A stretch of 64,000 nucleotides of DNA from Dryomyza anilis (taxonomy: Eukaryota; Arthropoda; Insecta; Diptera; Dryomyzidae), in assembly GCA_951804985.1 (NCBI GenBank), contig OX638132.1, forward strand, positions 43,500,791 to 43,564,790, given 5' to 3'. Below the pieces are notes generated by a model, which was not told the DNA's origin, did not search any database, and saw only the letters and a program-made list of their open reading frames with translations. The translations under genes and the position numbers were made by a program. This document shows positions 26,001 to 35,508 of the stretch, piece after piece; positions within the stretch are counted from its first letter, which is position 1, and every line of letters begins with the position of its first letter.

Positions 26001-26478
26001 AACGGCGGAACGGTTCTTGAGAAATCACGTCTCAAACTCCCTAAATACGAGTCGTAAGGCCTTAAAGTTGGCACATTTTATAATTTATTTTTGCCCTTTA
26101 ATTATACTTTTTATAATTATTATAATTTTAATATAACTTATTATAATCGGCGCAAGATTACTTAAAAAATCACGTCTCAAATTTAAAATGCTCATAACGC
26201 GGTAAATACTCGTCTTAGAGGCCTCAAAGTTGGCACATTTTGTAATCTATTCTTGCCCTTCTAATTCCAAAGGCTCAAAGTTGGCACATTTTGTAATCTA
26301 TTTTTGACCTTTTAATTCCAATATAAATCATTATAATAGGTGCATGGGGTTCTTGAGAAATCACGTCTCAAACATAAAATGCTCATAACTCCGTTAATAC
26401 GAGTTGTAGAGGTCTCGAAGTTGGCACATTTTGTAATCTATTTTTGCCCTTTTAATTCCAATATAAATCATTATAATT
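23051..26478. repeat. Right-family satellite, first irregular block
   Basis: From about 23,051 the monomers carry variants not seen to the left: 'aaagttgtgatctattt', where the 'ggcacattttgtaa' part is collapsed, 'aaacggcggaacgg', 'cataacgcggtaaatactcg' and 'aataggcgcatggggttc'. The order is irregular. At about 25,563-25,585, 'gcatgtgttta' is joined directly to a T-run and 'attataatcggatc'. The unrearranged order is seen at about 27,291-27,690, so a block of about three monomers is missing at this point. No gene is visible. Confidence 0.85.
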
Positions 26479-27690
26479 GGGGCATGTGTTTATTGAGAAA
26501 TCACGTCTTAAACATAAAATTCTCATAACTCCGCAAATACAAGTCGTAGAGACCTCAAATTGGCACATTTTGTAATCTATATTTTAATTCCAATATTAGT
26601 TTTTATAATCCAATATAAATTCTTATAATCGAAGCAAGGGTTCTTGAGAAATCACGGCTAAAACTTAAAATGCTCATTACTCAAAGTTGGCACATTGTAA
26701 TCTATTCTTGCACTTTTAATTCCAATATAAATCATTATAATCGGCGCAAGGGTTCGAAGGTTTGACAAATCACGTCTCAAACATAAAATGCTCATAACTC
26801 CGTTAATACGAGTTGTAGAGGCCTCGAAGTTGGCACATTTTGTAATCTATTTTTGCCCTTTTAATTCCAATATAAATCATTATAATTGGGGCATGAGTTT
26901 ATTGAGAAATCACGTCTCAAACATAAAATTCTCATAACTCCGCAAATACAAGTCGTAGAGACCTCAAATTGGCACATTTTGTAATCTATATTTTAATTCC
27001 AATATTAATTTTTATAATCCAATATAAATTCTTATAATCGAAGCAAGGGTTCTTGAGAAATCACGGCTAAAACTTAAAATGCTCATTACTCAAAGTTGGC
27101 ACATTGTAATCTATTCTTGCACTTTTAATTCCAATATAAATCATTATAATCGGCGCAAGGGTTCTTGACAAATCACGTCTCAAACTTAAAATGCTCATAA
27201 CTCCGTTAATACGAGTTGTAGAGGCCTCGAAGTTGGCACATTTTGTAATCTATTTTTGCCCTTTTAATTCCAATATAAATCATTATAATTGGGGCATGTG
27301 TTTATTGAGAAATCACGTCTCAAACATAAAATTCTCATAACTCCGCAAATACAAGTCGTAGAGACCTCAAATTGGCACATTTTGTAATCTATATTTTAAT
27401 TCCAATATTAATTTTTATAATCCAATATAAATTCTTATAATCGAAGCAAGGGTTCTTGAGAAATCACGGCTAAAACTTAAAATGCTCATTACTCAAAGTT
27501 GGCACATTGTAATCTCATCTTGCACTTTTAATTGCAATATAAATCATTATAATCGGCGCAAGGGTTCTTGACAAATCACGTCTCAAACTTAAAATGCTCA
27601 TAACTCCGTAAATACACGGCGTAGAAACCTCAAAGTTGGCACATTTTATAATTTATTTTTGTCCTTTTAATTATACTTTTTTTTTTATTA
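26479..27690. repeat. 403-bp trimeric HOR, three tandem copies
   Basis: The marker ggggcatg followed by a tttattgagaaatcacgtc-type stretch starts copies at 26,479, 26,888 and 27,291, periods of 409 and 403 bp, close to three monomers. The 6-bp excess of the first copy is explained by 'gggttcgaaggtttgac' near 26,750, where the others have 'gggttcttgac'. The third copy leads into the T-run at about 27,668. The trimer units also include a shortened monomer in which 'ctcattactcaaagttgg' replaces the full central part. Confidence 0.82.
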
Positions 27691-28255
27691 TAATCGGATC
27701 AAGATTACTTAAAAAATCACATCTCAAACTTAAAATGCTCATAATTTCTTAAATATCTTATAGGTGCTTGAGTCGCATAGGTGCTTGAGAAATCACGTCT
27801 CAAATTTAAAATGTTCATTACTCTGTAAATACTCGTCTTAGAGGGCTCAAAGTTGGCACATTTTGTCATCTATTCTTGCCCTTCTAATTCCAAAGGTCTC
27901 AAAGTTGGCGCATTTTGTAATCTATTTTTGCCCTTTTAATTCCAATATAAATCATTATAATCGGCGCATGGGGTTCTTGAGAAATCACGTCTTAAACATA
28001 AAATGCTCATAACTCCGTTAATACGAGTTGTAGAGGCCTCAAAGTTGGCACATTTTGTAATCTATTTTTGCCCTTTTAAATCCAATATAAATCATTATAA
28101 TTGGGGCATGTGTTTATTGAGAAATCACGTCTCAAACATAAAATGCTCATAACTCCTTAAATACACGTCGTAGAGGCCTAAAAGTTGGCACATTTTATAA
28201 TCTATTTTTGCCCTTTTAATTCTAAGATAACTCATTATAATCGGCGCAAGGGTGC

Positions 28256-28274
28256 TTGAGACGTGTCGTCTCAA
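28256..28274. repeat. Perfect 8-bp-arm hairpin variant in a satellite monomer
   Basis: The sequence TTGAGACGTGTCGTCTCAA is a perfect inverted repeat with arms TTGAGACG/CGTCTCAA and a 3-base loop. The ordinary monomer has only TTGAG…CTCAA with a 9-base spacer at the same place. The same 19 bases occur at 34,567-34,585, 36,281-36,299, 41,578-41,596, 44,533-44,551, 47,844-47,862 and 56,018-56,036, always in the same monomer subtype ('gggtgcttgag' before, 'cttaaaatgttcat' after). Confidence 0.85.
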
Positions 28275-28455
28275 ACTTAAAATGTTCATAACTCCGTAAA
28301 TACGCGTCGTAGAGGCCTCAAAGTTGGCACATTTTGTAATCTATTTTTGCCCTTTTAATTCCAATATAAATTATTATAATCGGCGCAAGATTATTTAAAA
28401 CGAGTTGGGAAAGTTTAGTCACATGGGTAAGTTCGGTCACATGGGGCGGATTTTT

Positions 28456-28477
28456 ATAGTCGGTCGGGCCCGACTAT
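28456..28477. other. Internal hairpin of the DINE-1-like element, copy 1
   Basis: Arms ATAGTCGG and CCGACTAT flank the loop tcgggc. The inner part also forms the 12-bp palindrome GTCGGGCCCGAC. The second element copy has the same hairpin at 34,767-34,788. Confidence 0.8.
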
Positions 28478-29173
28478 GGAATACCCTACACCTTTGGTGG
28501 GGATTTTAATTTGGGATATTTAATTGCATACCTTAATTTTAAAGTTTTTAGTTATGCTGAACCTCCCCACCCTCAGAATTTTATACATATATCAGAAATG
28601 TACGTCTTATATCCCCATATATTAAAAAATTTATATAAAAGTATAAAAAACTAAAAAAAAAATTTAAATATAATTGGGCGGACCACGCCCATATTTAACA
28701 TTTTGAAAGGCTAATATTTCATAGATTTGATTTTAATAATTTACGGATCAAATTTCCACTATGAAAACCCGGGAAATAATGCAAAAAAAAGTGGGCGGAT
28801 CACGCCCATTTTTCGACCACATATTTTTAGGTGAATTCTAACAATACGTTTTAAATTTTATAATTGTACCTCGAATACTTTTCGAGTTATTAGTTCCGAA
28901 AGAGTTATATAAAAGGGACTTGTATGGAAGGTGGGCGTGTCCGTTGACCGATTTGGCTCATTTTCAAACTCAGTTCCTACTTTTGGCTAAAATATATTGA
29001 GACAAAATTTTATCGCATTCTGATTAGTATTTCTCAAGTTATTCTGTATTCGGACAGACAGACAGACGGACATGGCTAAAGGGACTCGGCTAGTGATGCT
29101 GATCAAGAATATATATACTTTTCCATACCGGACACGCCTTCTAAGGGGCGTTACAATATATGCACAAAGTTAA

Positions 29174-29204
29174 TATACCCTGTACCTCATAGATGTAGGG
29201 TATA
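29174..29204. other. Terminal hairpin of the DINE-1-like element, copy 1
   Basis: TATACCCT at 29,174-29,181 and AGGGTATA at 29,197-29,204 form a perfect 8-bp stem at the element's end. In addition tgtagggtat (29,194-29,203) is the exact complement of ataccctaca near the other end (28,481-28,490), forming subterminal inverted repeats. Confidence 0.8.
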
Positions 29205-32200
29205 AAAATCACGTCTCAAATTTAAAATTTTCATAACTCGGTAAATACTCGTCTTAGAGGCCTCAAAGTTAGCACATTTTGTAATCTATTCAAGCCCATT
29301 CTATTCTATTCTATTCATGCCCCTGCTAATATAACTCATTATAATTGGCGCAAAGGTTCTTGACAAATCACGTTTCAAACTTAAAATGCTCATAACTCCG
29401 TAAATATGAGCCGTAGAGGCCTCAAAGTTGTGATCTATTTTTGTCTTTTAATTTTGATATAAATCATTATAAACGGCGGAACGGTTCTTGAGAAATCACG
29501 TCTCAAACTTTAAATGCTCATGACTCCGTAAATACGAGTCGTAGAGGCCTCAAAGTTGGCACATTTTATAATTTATTTTTTCCCTTTTAATTATACTTTT
29601 TATAATTACAACTTTTATAATCGGCGCAAGATTACTTAAAAAATCACGTCTCAAATTTAAAATGTTCATAACTCCGTTAATACGAGTTGTAGAGGCCTCA
29701 AAGTTGTGATCTATTTTTGTCTTTTAATTCGAATATAAATCATTATAAACGGCGGAACGGTTCTTGAGAAATCACGTCTCAAACTTTAAATGCTCATAAC
29801 TCCGTAAATACGAGTCGTAGAGGCCTCAAAGTTGGCACATTTTATAATTTATTTTTTCCCTTTTAATTATACTTTTTATAATTATAACTTATTATAATCG
29901 TCGCAAGATTACTTAAAAAATCACGTTTCAAATTTAAAATGTTCATAACGCGGTAAATACTCGTCTTAGAGGCCTTAAAATTGGCACATTTTGTAATCTA
30001 TTCTTGCCCTTTAGCACATTTTGTAATCTATTTTTGCTCTCTTAATTCCAATATAAATCATTATAATAGGCGCATGGGGTTCTTGAGAAATCACGTCTCA
30101 AACTTAAAATGCTCATAACACCGTAAATACGAGTGTAGAGGGTTCAAAGTTGTGATCTATTTTTGTCATTTTAATTCTAATATAAATCATTATAAACGGC
30201 GGAACGGTTCTTGAGAAATCACGTCTCAAACTTTAAATGCTCATAACTCCGTAAATACGAGTCGTAGAAGCCTCAAAGTTGGCACATTTTATAATTTATT
30301 TTTTCCCTTTTAATTATACTTTTTATAATTATAACTTATTATAATCGGCGCAAGATTACTTAAAAAATCATGTCTCAAATTTAAAATGTTCATAACGCGG
30401 TAAATACTCGTCTTAGAGGCCGCAAAGTTGGCACATTTTGTAATCTATTCTTGCCCTTCTAATTCCAAAGGCCTCAAAGTTGGCACATTTTGTAATCTAT
30501 TTTTGACCTTTTAATTCCAATATAAATCATTATAATAGGCGCATGGGGTTCTTGAGAAATCACGTCTCAAACATAAAATGCTCATAACTCCGTTAATACG
30601 AGTTGTAGAGGCCTCAAAGTTGGCACATTTTGTAATCTATTTTTGCCCTTTTAATTCCAATATAAATCATTATAATTGGGGCATGTTGTAAATACTCGTC
30701 TTAGAGGCCTCAAAGCACATTTTGTCATCTATTCTTGCCCTTCTATTCTAAAGGCCTCAAAGTTGGCGCATTTTATAATTTATTTTTTCTCTTTTAATTA
30801 TACTTTTTATAATTACAACTTATTATAATCGCCGCAAGATTACTTAAAAAATCACGTCTCAAATTTAAAATGTTCATAACGCGTAAATACTCGTCTTAGA
30901 GGCCTCAAAATTGGCACATTTTGTAATCTATTCTTGCCCTTCTAATTCCAATATAAATCATTATTCGGCGCAACGGTTCTTGAAATCACGTCTCAAATTT
31001 AAAATGCTCAGAAGTCCGTTAATACGAGTTGTAGAGGCCTCAAATCAAAGTTGGCACATTTTGTAATCTATTTTTGCTCTCTTAATAGGCGCATGTGGTT
31101 CTTGAGAAATCACGTCTCAACATAAAATGCTCATAACTCCGTTAATACGAGTAGTAGAGTCCTCAAAGTTGTGATCTATTTCTGTCCTTTTAATTCTTAT
31201 ATAAATCATTATAAACGGCGGAATGGTTCTTAAGAAATCACGTCTCAAACTTTAAATGCTCATAACTCCGTAAATACGAGTCGTAGAGGCCTCAAAGTTT
31301 GCACATTTTATAATTTATTTTTTCCCTTTTAATTATACTTTTTATAATTATAACTTATTATAATCGGCGCAAGATTACTTAAAAAATCACGTCTCAAATT
31401 TAAAATGTTCATAACGCGGTAAATACTCGTCTTAGAGGCCTCAAAGTTGGCACATTTTGAAATCTATTCTTGCCCTTCTAATTCCAAAGGCCTCAAAGTT
31501 GGCACATTTTGTAATCTATTTTTGACCTTTTAATTCCAATATAAATCATTATAATAGGCGCATGGGGTTCTTGAGAAATCACGTCTCAAACATAAAATGC
31601 TCATAACTACGTTAATACGAGTTGTAGAGGCCTCGAAGTTGGCACATTTTGTAATCTATTTTTGCCCTTTTAATTCCAATATAAATCATTATAATTGGGG
31701 CATGTGTTTATTGAGAAATCACGTCTCAAACATAAAATTCTCATAACTCCGCAAATACAAGTCGTAGAGACCACAAATTGGCACATTTTGTAATCTATAT
31801 TTTAATTCCAATATTAATTTTTATAATCCAATATAAATTCTTATAATCGAAGCAAGGGTTCTTGAGAAATGACGGCTAAAACTTAAAATGCTCATTACTC
31901 AAAGTTGGCACATTGTAATCTATTCTTGCACTTTTAATTCCAACATAAATCATTGTAATTGGGGCAAGGGTTCTTGACAAATCACGTCTCAAACTTAAAA
32001 TGCTCATAACTCCGTAAATACACGGCGTAGAAACCTCAAAGTTGGCACATTTTATAATTTATTTTTGTCCTTTTAATTATACTTTTTTTTTATTATAATC
32101 GGATCAAGATTACTTAAAAAATCACATCTCAAAATTAAAATGCTCATAATTTCTTAAATATGAGTCGTAGAGGTGCTTGAGTCGCATAGGTGCTTGAGAA

Positions 32201-34711
32201 ATCACGTCTCAAATTTAAAATGTTCATAATGCGGTAAATACTCGTCTTAGAGGCCTCAAAGTTGGCACATTTAGTAATCTATTCTTGCCCTTTTAATTCC
32301 AATATAAATCAGTTGGGGCATGTGTTTATTGAGAAATCACGTCTCAAACATAAAATTCTCATAACTCCGCAAATAAAAGTCGTAGAGACCTCAAATTGGC
32401 ACATTTTGTAATCTATATTTTAATTCCAATATTAATTTTTATAATCCAATATAAATTCTTATAATCGAAGCAAGGGTTCTTGAGAAATCACGGCTAAAAC
32501 TTAAAATGCTCATTACTCAAAGTTGGCACATTTTGTAATCTATTCTTGCACTTTTAATTCCAATATAAATCATTATAAACGGTGAAGCGGTTCTTGAGAA
32601 ATCACGTCAAACTCCCTAAATACGAGTCGTAAGGCCTTAAAGTTGGCACATTTTATAATTTATTTTTGCCCTTTAATTATACTTTTTATAATTATTATAA
32701 TTTTAATATAACTTATTATAATCGGCGCAAGATTAATTAACTTATTATAATCGGAGATAGATTACTTAAAAAATCATATCTCAAAATTAAAATGCTCATA
32801 TTTACATAAATATGAGTCGAAGAGGCCTCAAAATTGGCACATTTTGTAATCTATTCTTGCCCTTCTAATTCCAATATAAATCATTATTCGGCGCAACGGT
32901 TCTTGAGAAATCACGTCAAACTCCCTAAATACGAGTCGTAAGGCCTTAAAGTTGGCACATTTTATAATTTATTTTTGCCCTTTAATTATACTTTTTATAA
33001 TTATTATAATTTTAATATAACTTATTATAATCGGCGCAAGATTAATTAACTTATTATAATCGGAGATAGATTACTTAAAAAATCATATCTCAAAATTAAA
33101 ATGCTCATATTTACATAAATATGAGTCGAAGAGGCCTCAAAATTGCCCTTCTAATTCCAATATAAATCATTATTCGGCGCAACGGCTCTTGAAATCACGT
33201 CTCAATGTTAAAAAGCTCATAACTCCGTTAATACGAGTTGTAGAGGCCTCAAATCAAAGTTGGCACATTTTGTAATCTATTTTTGCTCTCTTAATTCCAA
33301 TATAAATCATTATAATAGGCGCATGGGGTTCTTGAGAAATCACGTCTCAAACATAAAATGCTCATAACTCCGTTAATACGAGTTGTAGAGGGCTCGAAGT
33401 TGGCACATTTTGTAATCTATTTTTGCCCTTTTAATTCCAATATAAATCATTATAACTGAGGCATGTGTTTATTGAGAAATCACGTCTCAAACATAAAATT
33501 CTCATAACTCCGCAAATACAAGTCGTAGAGACCTCAAATTGGCACATTTTGTAATCTATATTTTAATTCCAATATTAATTTTTATAATCCAATATAAATT
33601 CTTATAATCGAAGTAAGGGTTCTTGAGAAATGACGGCTAAAACTTAAAATGCTCATTACTCAAAGTTGGCACATTGTAATCTATTCTTGCACTTTTAATT
33701 CCAATATAAATCATTATAATCGGCGCAAGGGTTCTTGGCAAATCACGTCTCAAACTTAAAATGCTCATAACTCCGTAAATACACGGCGTAGAAACCTCAA
33801 AGTTGGCACATTTTATAATTTATTTTTGTCCTTTTAATTATACTTTTTTTTTATTATAATCGGATCAAGATTACTTAAAAAATCACATCTCAAAATTAAA
33901 ATGCTCATAATTTCCTAAATATGAGTCGTAGAGGTGCTTGAGTAGCATAGGTGCTGGTGAAATCACGTCTCAAATTTAAAATGTTTATTACTCTGTAAAT
34001 ACTCGTCTTAGAGGGCTCAAAGTTGGAACATTTTGTCATCTATTCTTGCCCTTCTAATTCCAAAGGCCTCAAAGTTGGCGCATTTGTAATCTATTTTTGC
34101 CCTTTTAATTCCAATATAAATCATTATAATCGGCGGAACGGTTCTTGAGAAATCACGTCAAACTCCCTAAATACGAGTCGTAAGGCCTTAAAGTTGGCAC
34201 ATTTTATAATTTATTTTTGCAATTTAATTATACTTTTTATAATTATTATAATTTTAATATAACTTATTATAATCGGCGCAAGATTACTTAAAAAATCACG
34301 TGTCAAATTTAAAATGTTCATAACGCGGTAAATACTCGTCTTAGAGGCCTGAAAGTTGGCACATTTTGTAATCTATTTTTGCCCTTTTAAATCCAATATA
34401 AATCATTATAATTGGGGCATGTGTTTATTGAGAAATCACGTCTCAAACATAAAATGCTCATAACTCCTTAAATACACGTCGTAGAGGCCTAAAAGTTGGC
34501 ACATTTTATAATCTATTTTTGCCCTTTTAATTCTAAGATAACTCATTATAATCGGCGCAAGGGTGCTTGAGACGTGTCGTCTCAAACTTAAAATGTTCAT
34601 AACTCCGTAAATACGCGTCGTAGAGGCCTCAAAGTTGGCACATTTTGTAATCTATTTTTGCCCTTTTAATTCCAATATAAATTATTATAATCGAGGCAAG
34701 ATTATTTAAAA
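29205..34711. repeat. Satellite array, second block between the two elements
   Basis: The satellite resumes with 'aaaatcacgtctcaaattt' directly after the element. It consists of right-family monomers and hybrids. These include the 'ccctttagcac' junction near 30,009, the truncated monomer reading 'gaggtgcttgagtcgcatag' near 32,171, and a roughly 300-bp local duplication (about 32,575-32,850 and 32,880-33,145, each with attaattaacttattataat). No gene is visible. Confidence 0.92.
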
Positions 34712-35340
34712 CGAGTTGGGAAAGTTTAGTCACATGGGTAAGTTCGGTCACATGGGGCGGATTTTTATAGTCGGTCGGGCCCGACTATGGAATACCCTAC
34801 ACCTTTGGTGGGGATTTTAATTTGGGATATTTAATTGCATACCTTAATTTTAAAGTTTTTAGTTATGCTGAACCTCCCCACCCTCAGAATTTTATACATA
34901 TATCAGAAATTTACGTCTTATATCCCCATATATTAAAAAATTTATATAAAAGTATAAAAAAGTATAAAAAACTAAAAAAAAAATTAAAATATAATTGGGC
35001 GGACCACGCCCATATTTAACATTTTGAAAGGCTAATATTTCATAGAATTTCCACTATGAAAACCCGGGAAATAATGCAAAAAAAAGTGGGCGGATCACGC
35101 CCATTTTTGGACCACATATTTTTAGGTGAATTCTAACAATACGTTTTAAATTTTATAATTGTAAATAAATTTTATAATAAATTTTATAAGAGTTATATGA
35201 AAGGGACTTGTATGGAAGGTGGGCGTGTCCGTTGACCGATTTGGCTCATTTTCAAACTCAGTTCCTACTTTTGGCTAAAATATATTGAGACAAAATTTTA
35301 TCGCATTCTGATTAGTATTTCTCAAGTTATTCTGTATTCG

Positions 35341-35371
<31 letters not shown>

Positions 35372-35508
35372 GGACATAGCTAAACGGACTCGGCTAGTGA
35401 TGCTGATCAAGAATATATATACTTTTCCATACCGGACACGCCTTCTAAGGGGCGTTACAATATATGCACAAAGTTAATATACCCTGTACCTCATAGATGT
35501 AGGGTATA
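34712..35508 (-). mobile_element. DINE-1/INE-1-like element, copy 2
   Basis: This has the same structure and the same satellite flanks as the element at 28,401. The hairpin is at 34,767-34,788, ataccctaca at 34,792, the core block at 35,396-35,425 and the subterminal repeat at 35,498-35,507. Differences from copy 1 are a 26-bp deletion after 'tttcatagaa' near 35,046, an extra 'agtataaaaa'-type unit near 34,960, a rewritten AT-rich stretch near 35,160-35,200, and (GACA)7 instead of (GACA)3. A short open frame at 34,822-35,019 on the plus strand lies in this non-coding part and is not a gene. Confidence 0.85.
35341..35371. repeat. Expanded (GACA)7 microsatellite in the element
   Basis: Seven GACA units followed by GAC are present here. 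The duplicate element has three units plus GAC at 29,053-29,067. The 16-bp difference arose after the segment was duplicated. A GTCY-type tract is a standard part of DINE-1/mini-me elements. Confidence 0.88.

Larger units (their letters stand above)
1..28400. repeat. Complex satellite array, about 137-bp monomer (first block)
   Basis: Uninterrupted head-to-tail monomers fill this block. Measured from the recurring gtagagg word, the first monomers lie at 91, 231, 367, 503, 613, 751, 890 and 1035, giving spacings of 140, 136, 136, 110, 138, 139 and 145 bp. Each full monomer contains tcacgtctcaaa, then aaaatgctcataactccgta, then cgtagaggcctcaaagttgg, cacattttgtaatctat, ttgcccttttaattc and a tail close to aatataaatcattataatcgg. 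Variants arise from deletions, for example a 25-bp loss after 'aactc', and from short internal duplications. No gene, tRNA or rRNA is visible. The family is not one I can name. It is not the 359-bp/1.688 type as I know it. Confidence 0.95.
28401..29204 (-). mobile_element. DINE-1/INE-1-like (mini-me, Helitron-type) element, copy 1
   Basis: A non-satellite block of about 804 bp interrupts the array. It has a 22-bp hairpin (arms ATAGTCGG/CCGACTAT) at 28,456-28,477, then ataccctaca at 28,481 whose exact complement tgtagggtat lies at 29,194, then GTGGGCG-type motifs. A (GACA)n tract at 29,053-29,067 follows, then the block around gatcaagaatatatatactt at 29,101, and a terminal hairpin with arms TATACCCT/AGGGTATA at 29,174-29,204. 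As I know the family, DINE-1 elements combine subterminal inverted repeats, a GTCY microsatellite and this core. By comparison with the Drosophila INE-1 orientation it reads on the minus strand. It has no coding capacity. The flanks 'ttatttaaaa' and 'aaaatcacgtctc' rejoin as normal satellite (cttaaaaaatcacgtctc), with no obvious target-site duplication, as expected for a Helitron. It is diverged, and exact subfamily is not assigned. Confidence 0.85.
28050..34360. repeat. 6.3-kb tandem segmental duplication, copy 1
   Basis: Satellite and an inserted transposable element here are repeated downstream. The offset is 6,311 bp at the left edge of the element, 6,304 bp at its right edge, about 6,800-6,820 bp in the middle and 6,268-6,270 bp near 33,181-33,931. 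The shifts reflect insertions and deletions of about 500 bp of satellite in one copy. The match stops near 34,130, where this copy reads cggcggaacgg and the partner reads cggcgcatggg. The element at the same position in both copies proves duplication rather than independent insertion. Confidence 0.82.

Noticed and set aside
26745..26770. 'ggttcgaagg' near 26,751 as a tRNA B box
   Set aside because: The final C of the GWTCRANNC consensus is missing, there is no A box or cloverleaf around it, and the sequence is a 6-bp change in an ordinary monomer.
28401..29204. The non-satellite block as a solo LTR or a SINE
   Set aside because: There are no TG…CA ends, no target-site duplication, no polymerase III promoter and no poly-A tail with duplication. 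The GTCY tract, subterminal complementary repeats and end stem fit a DINE-1-type Helitron better.
34822..35019. 65-codon plus-strand open frame inside the second DINE-1-like element
   Set aside because: DINE-1 elements are non-autonomous and non-coding. The frame crosses an A-rich tract that differs in length between the two copies and has no recognisable domain.
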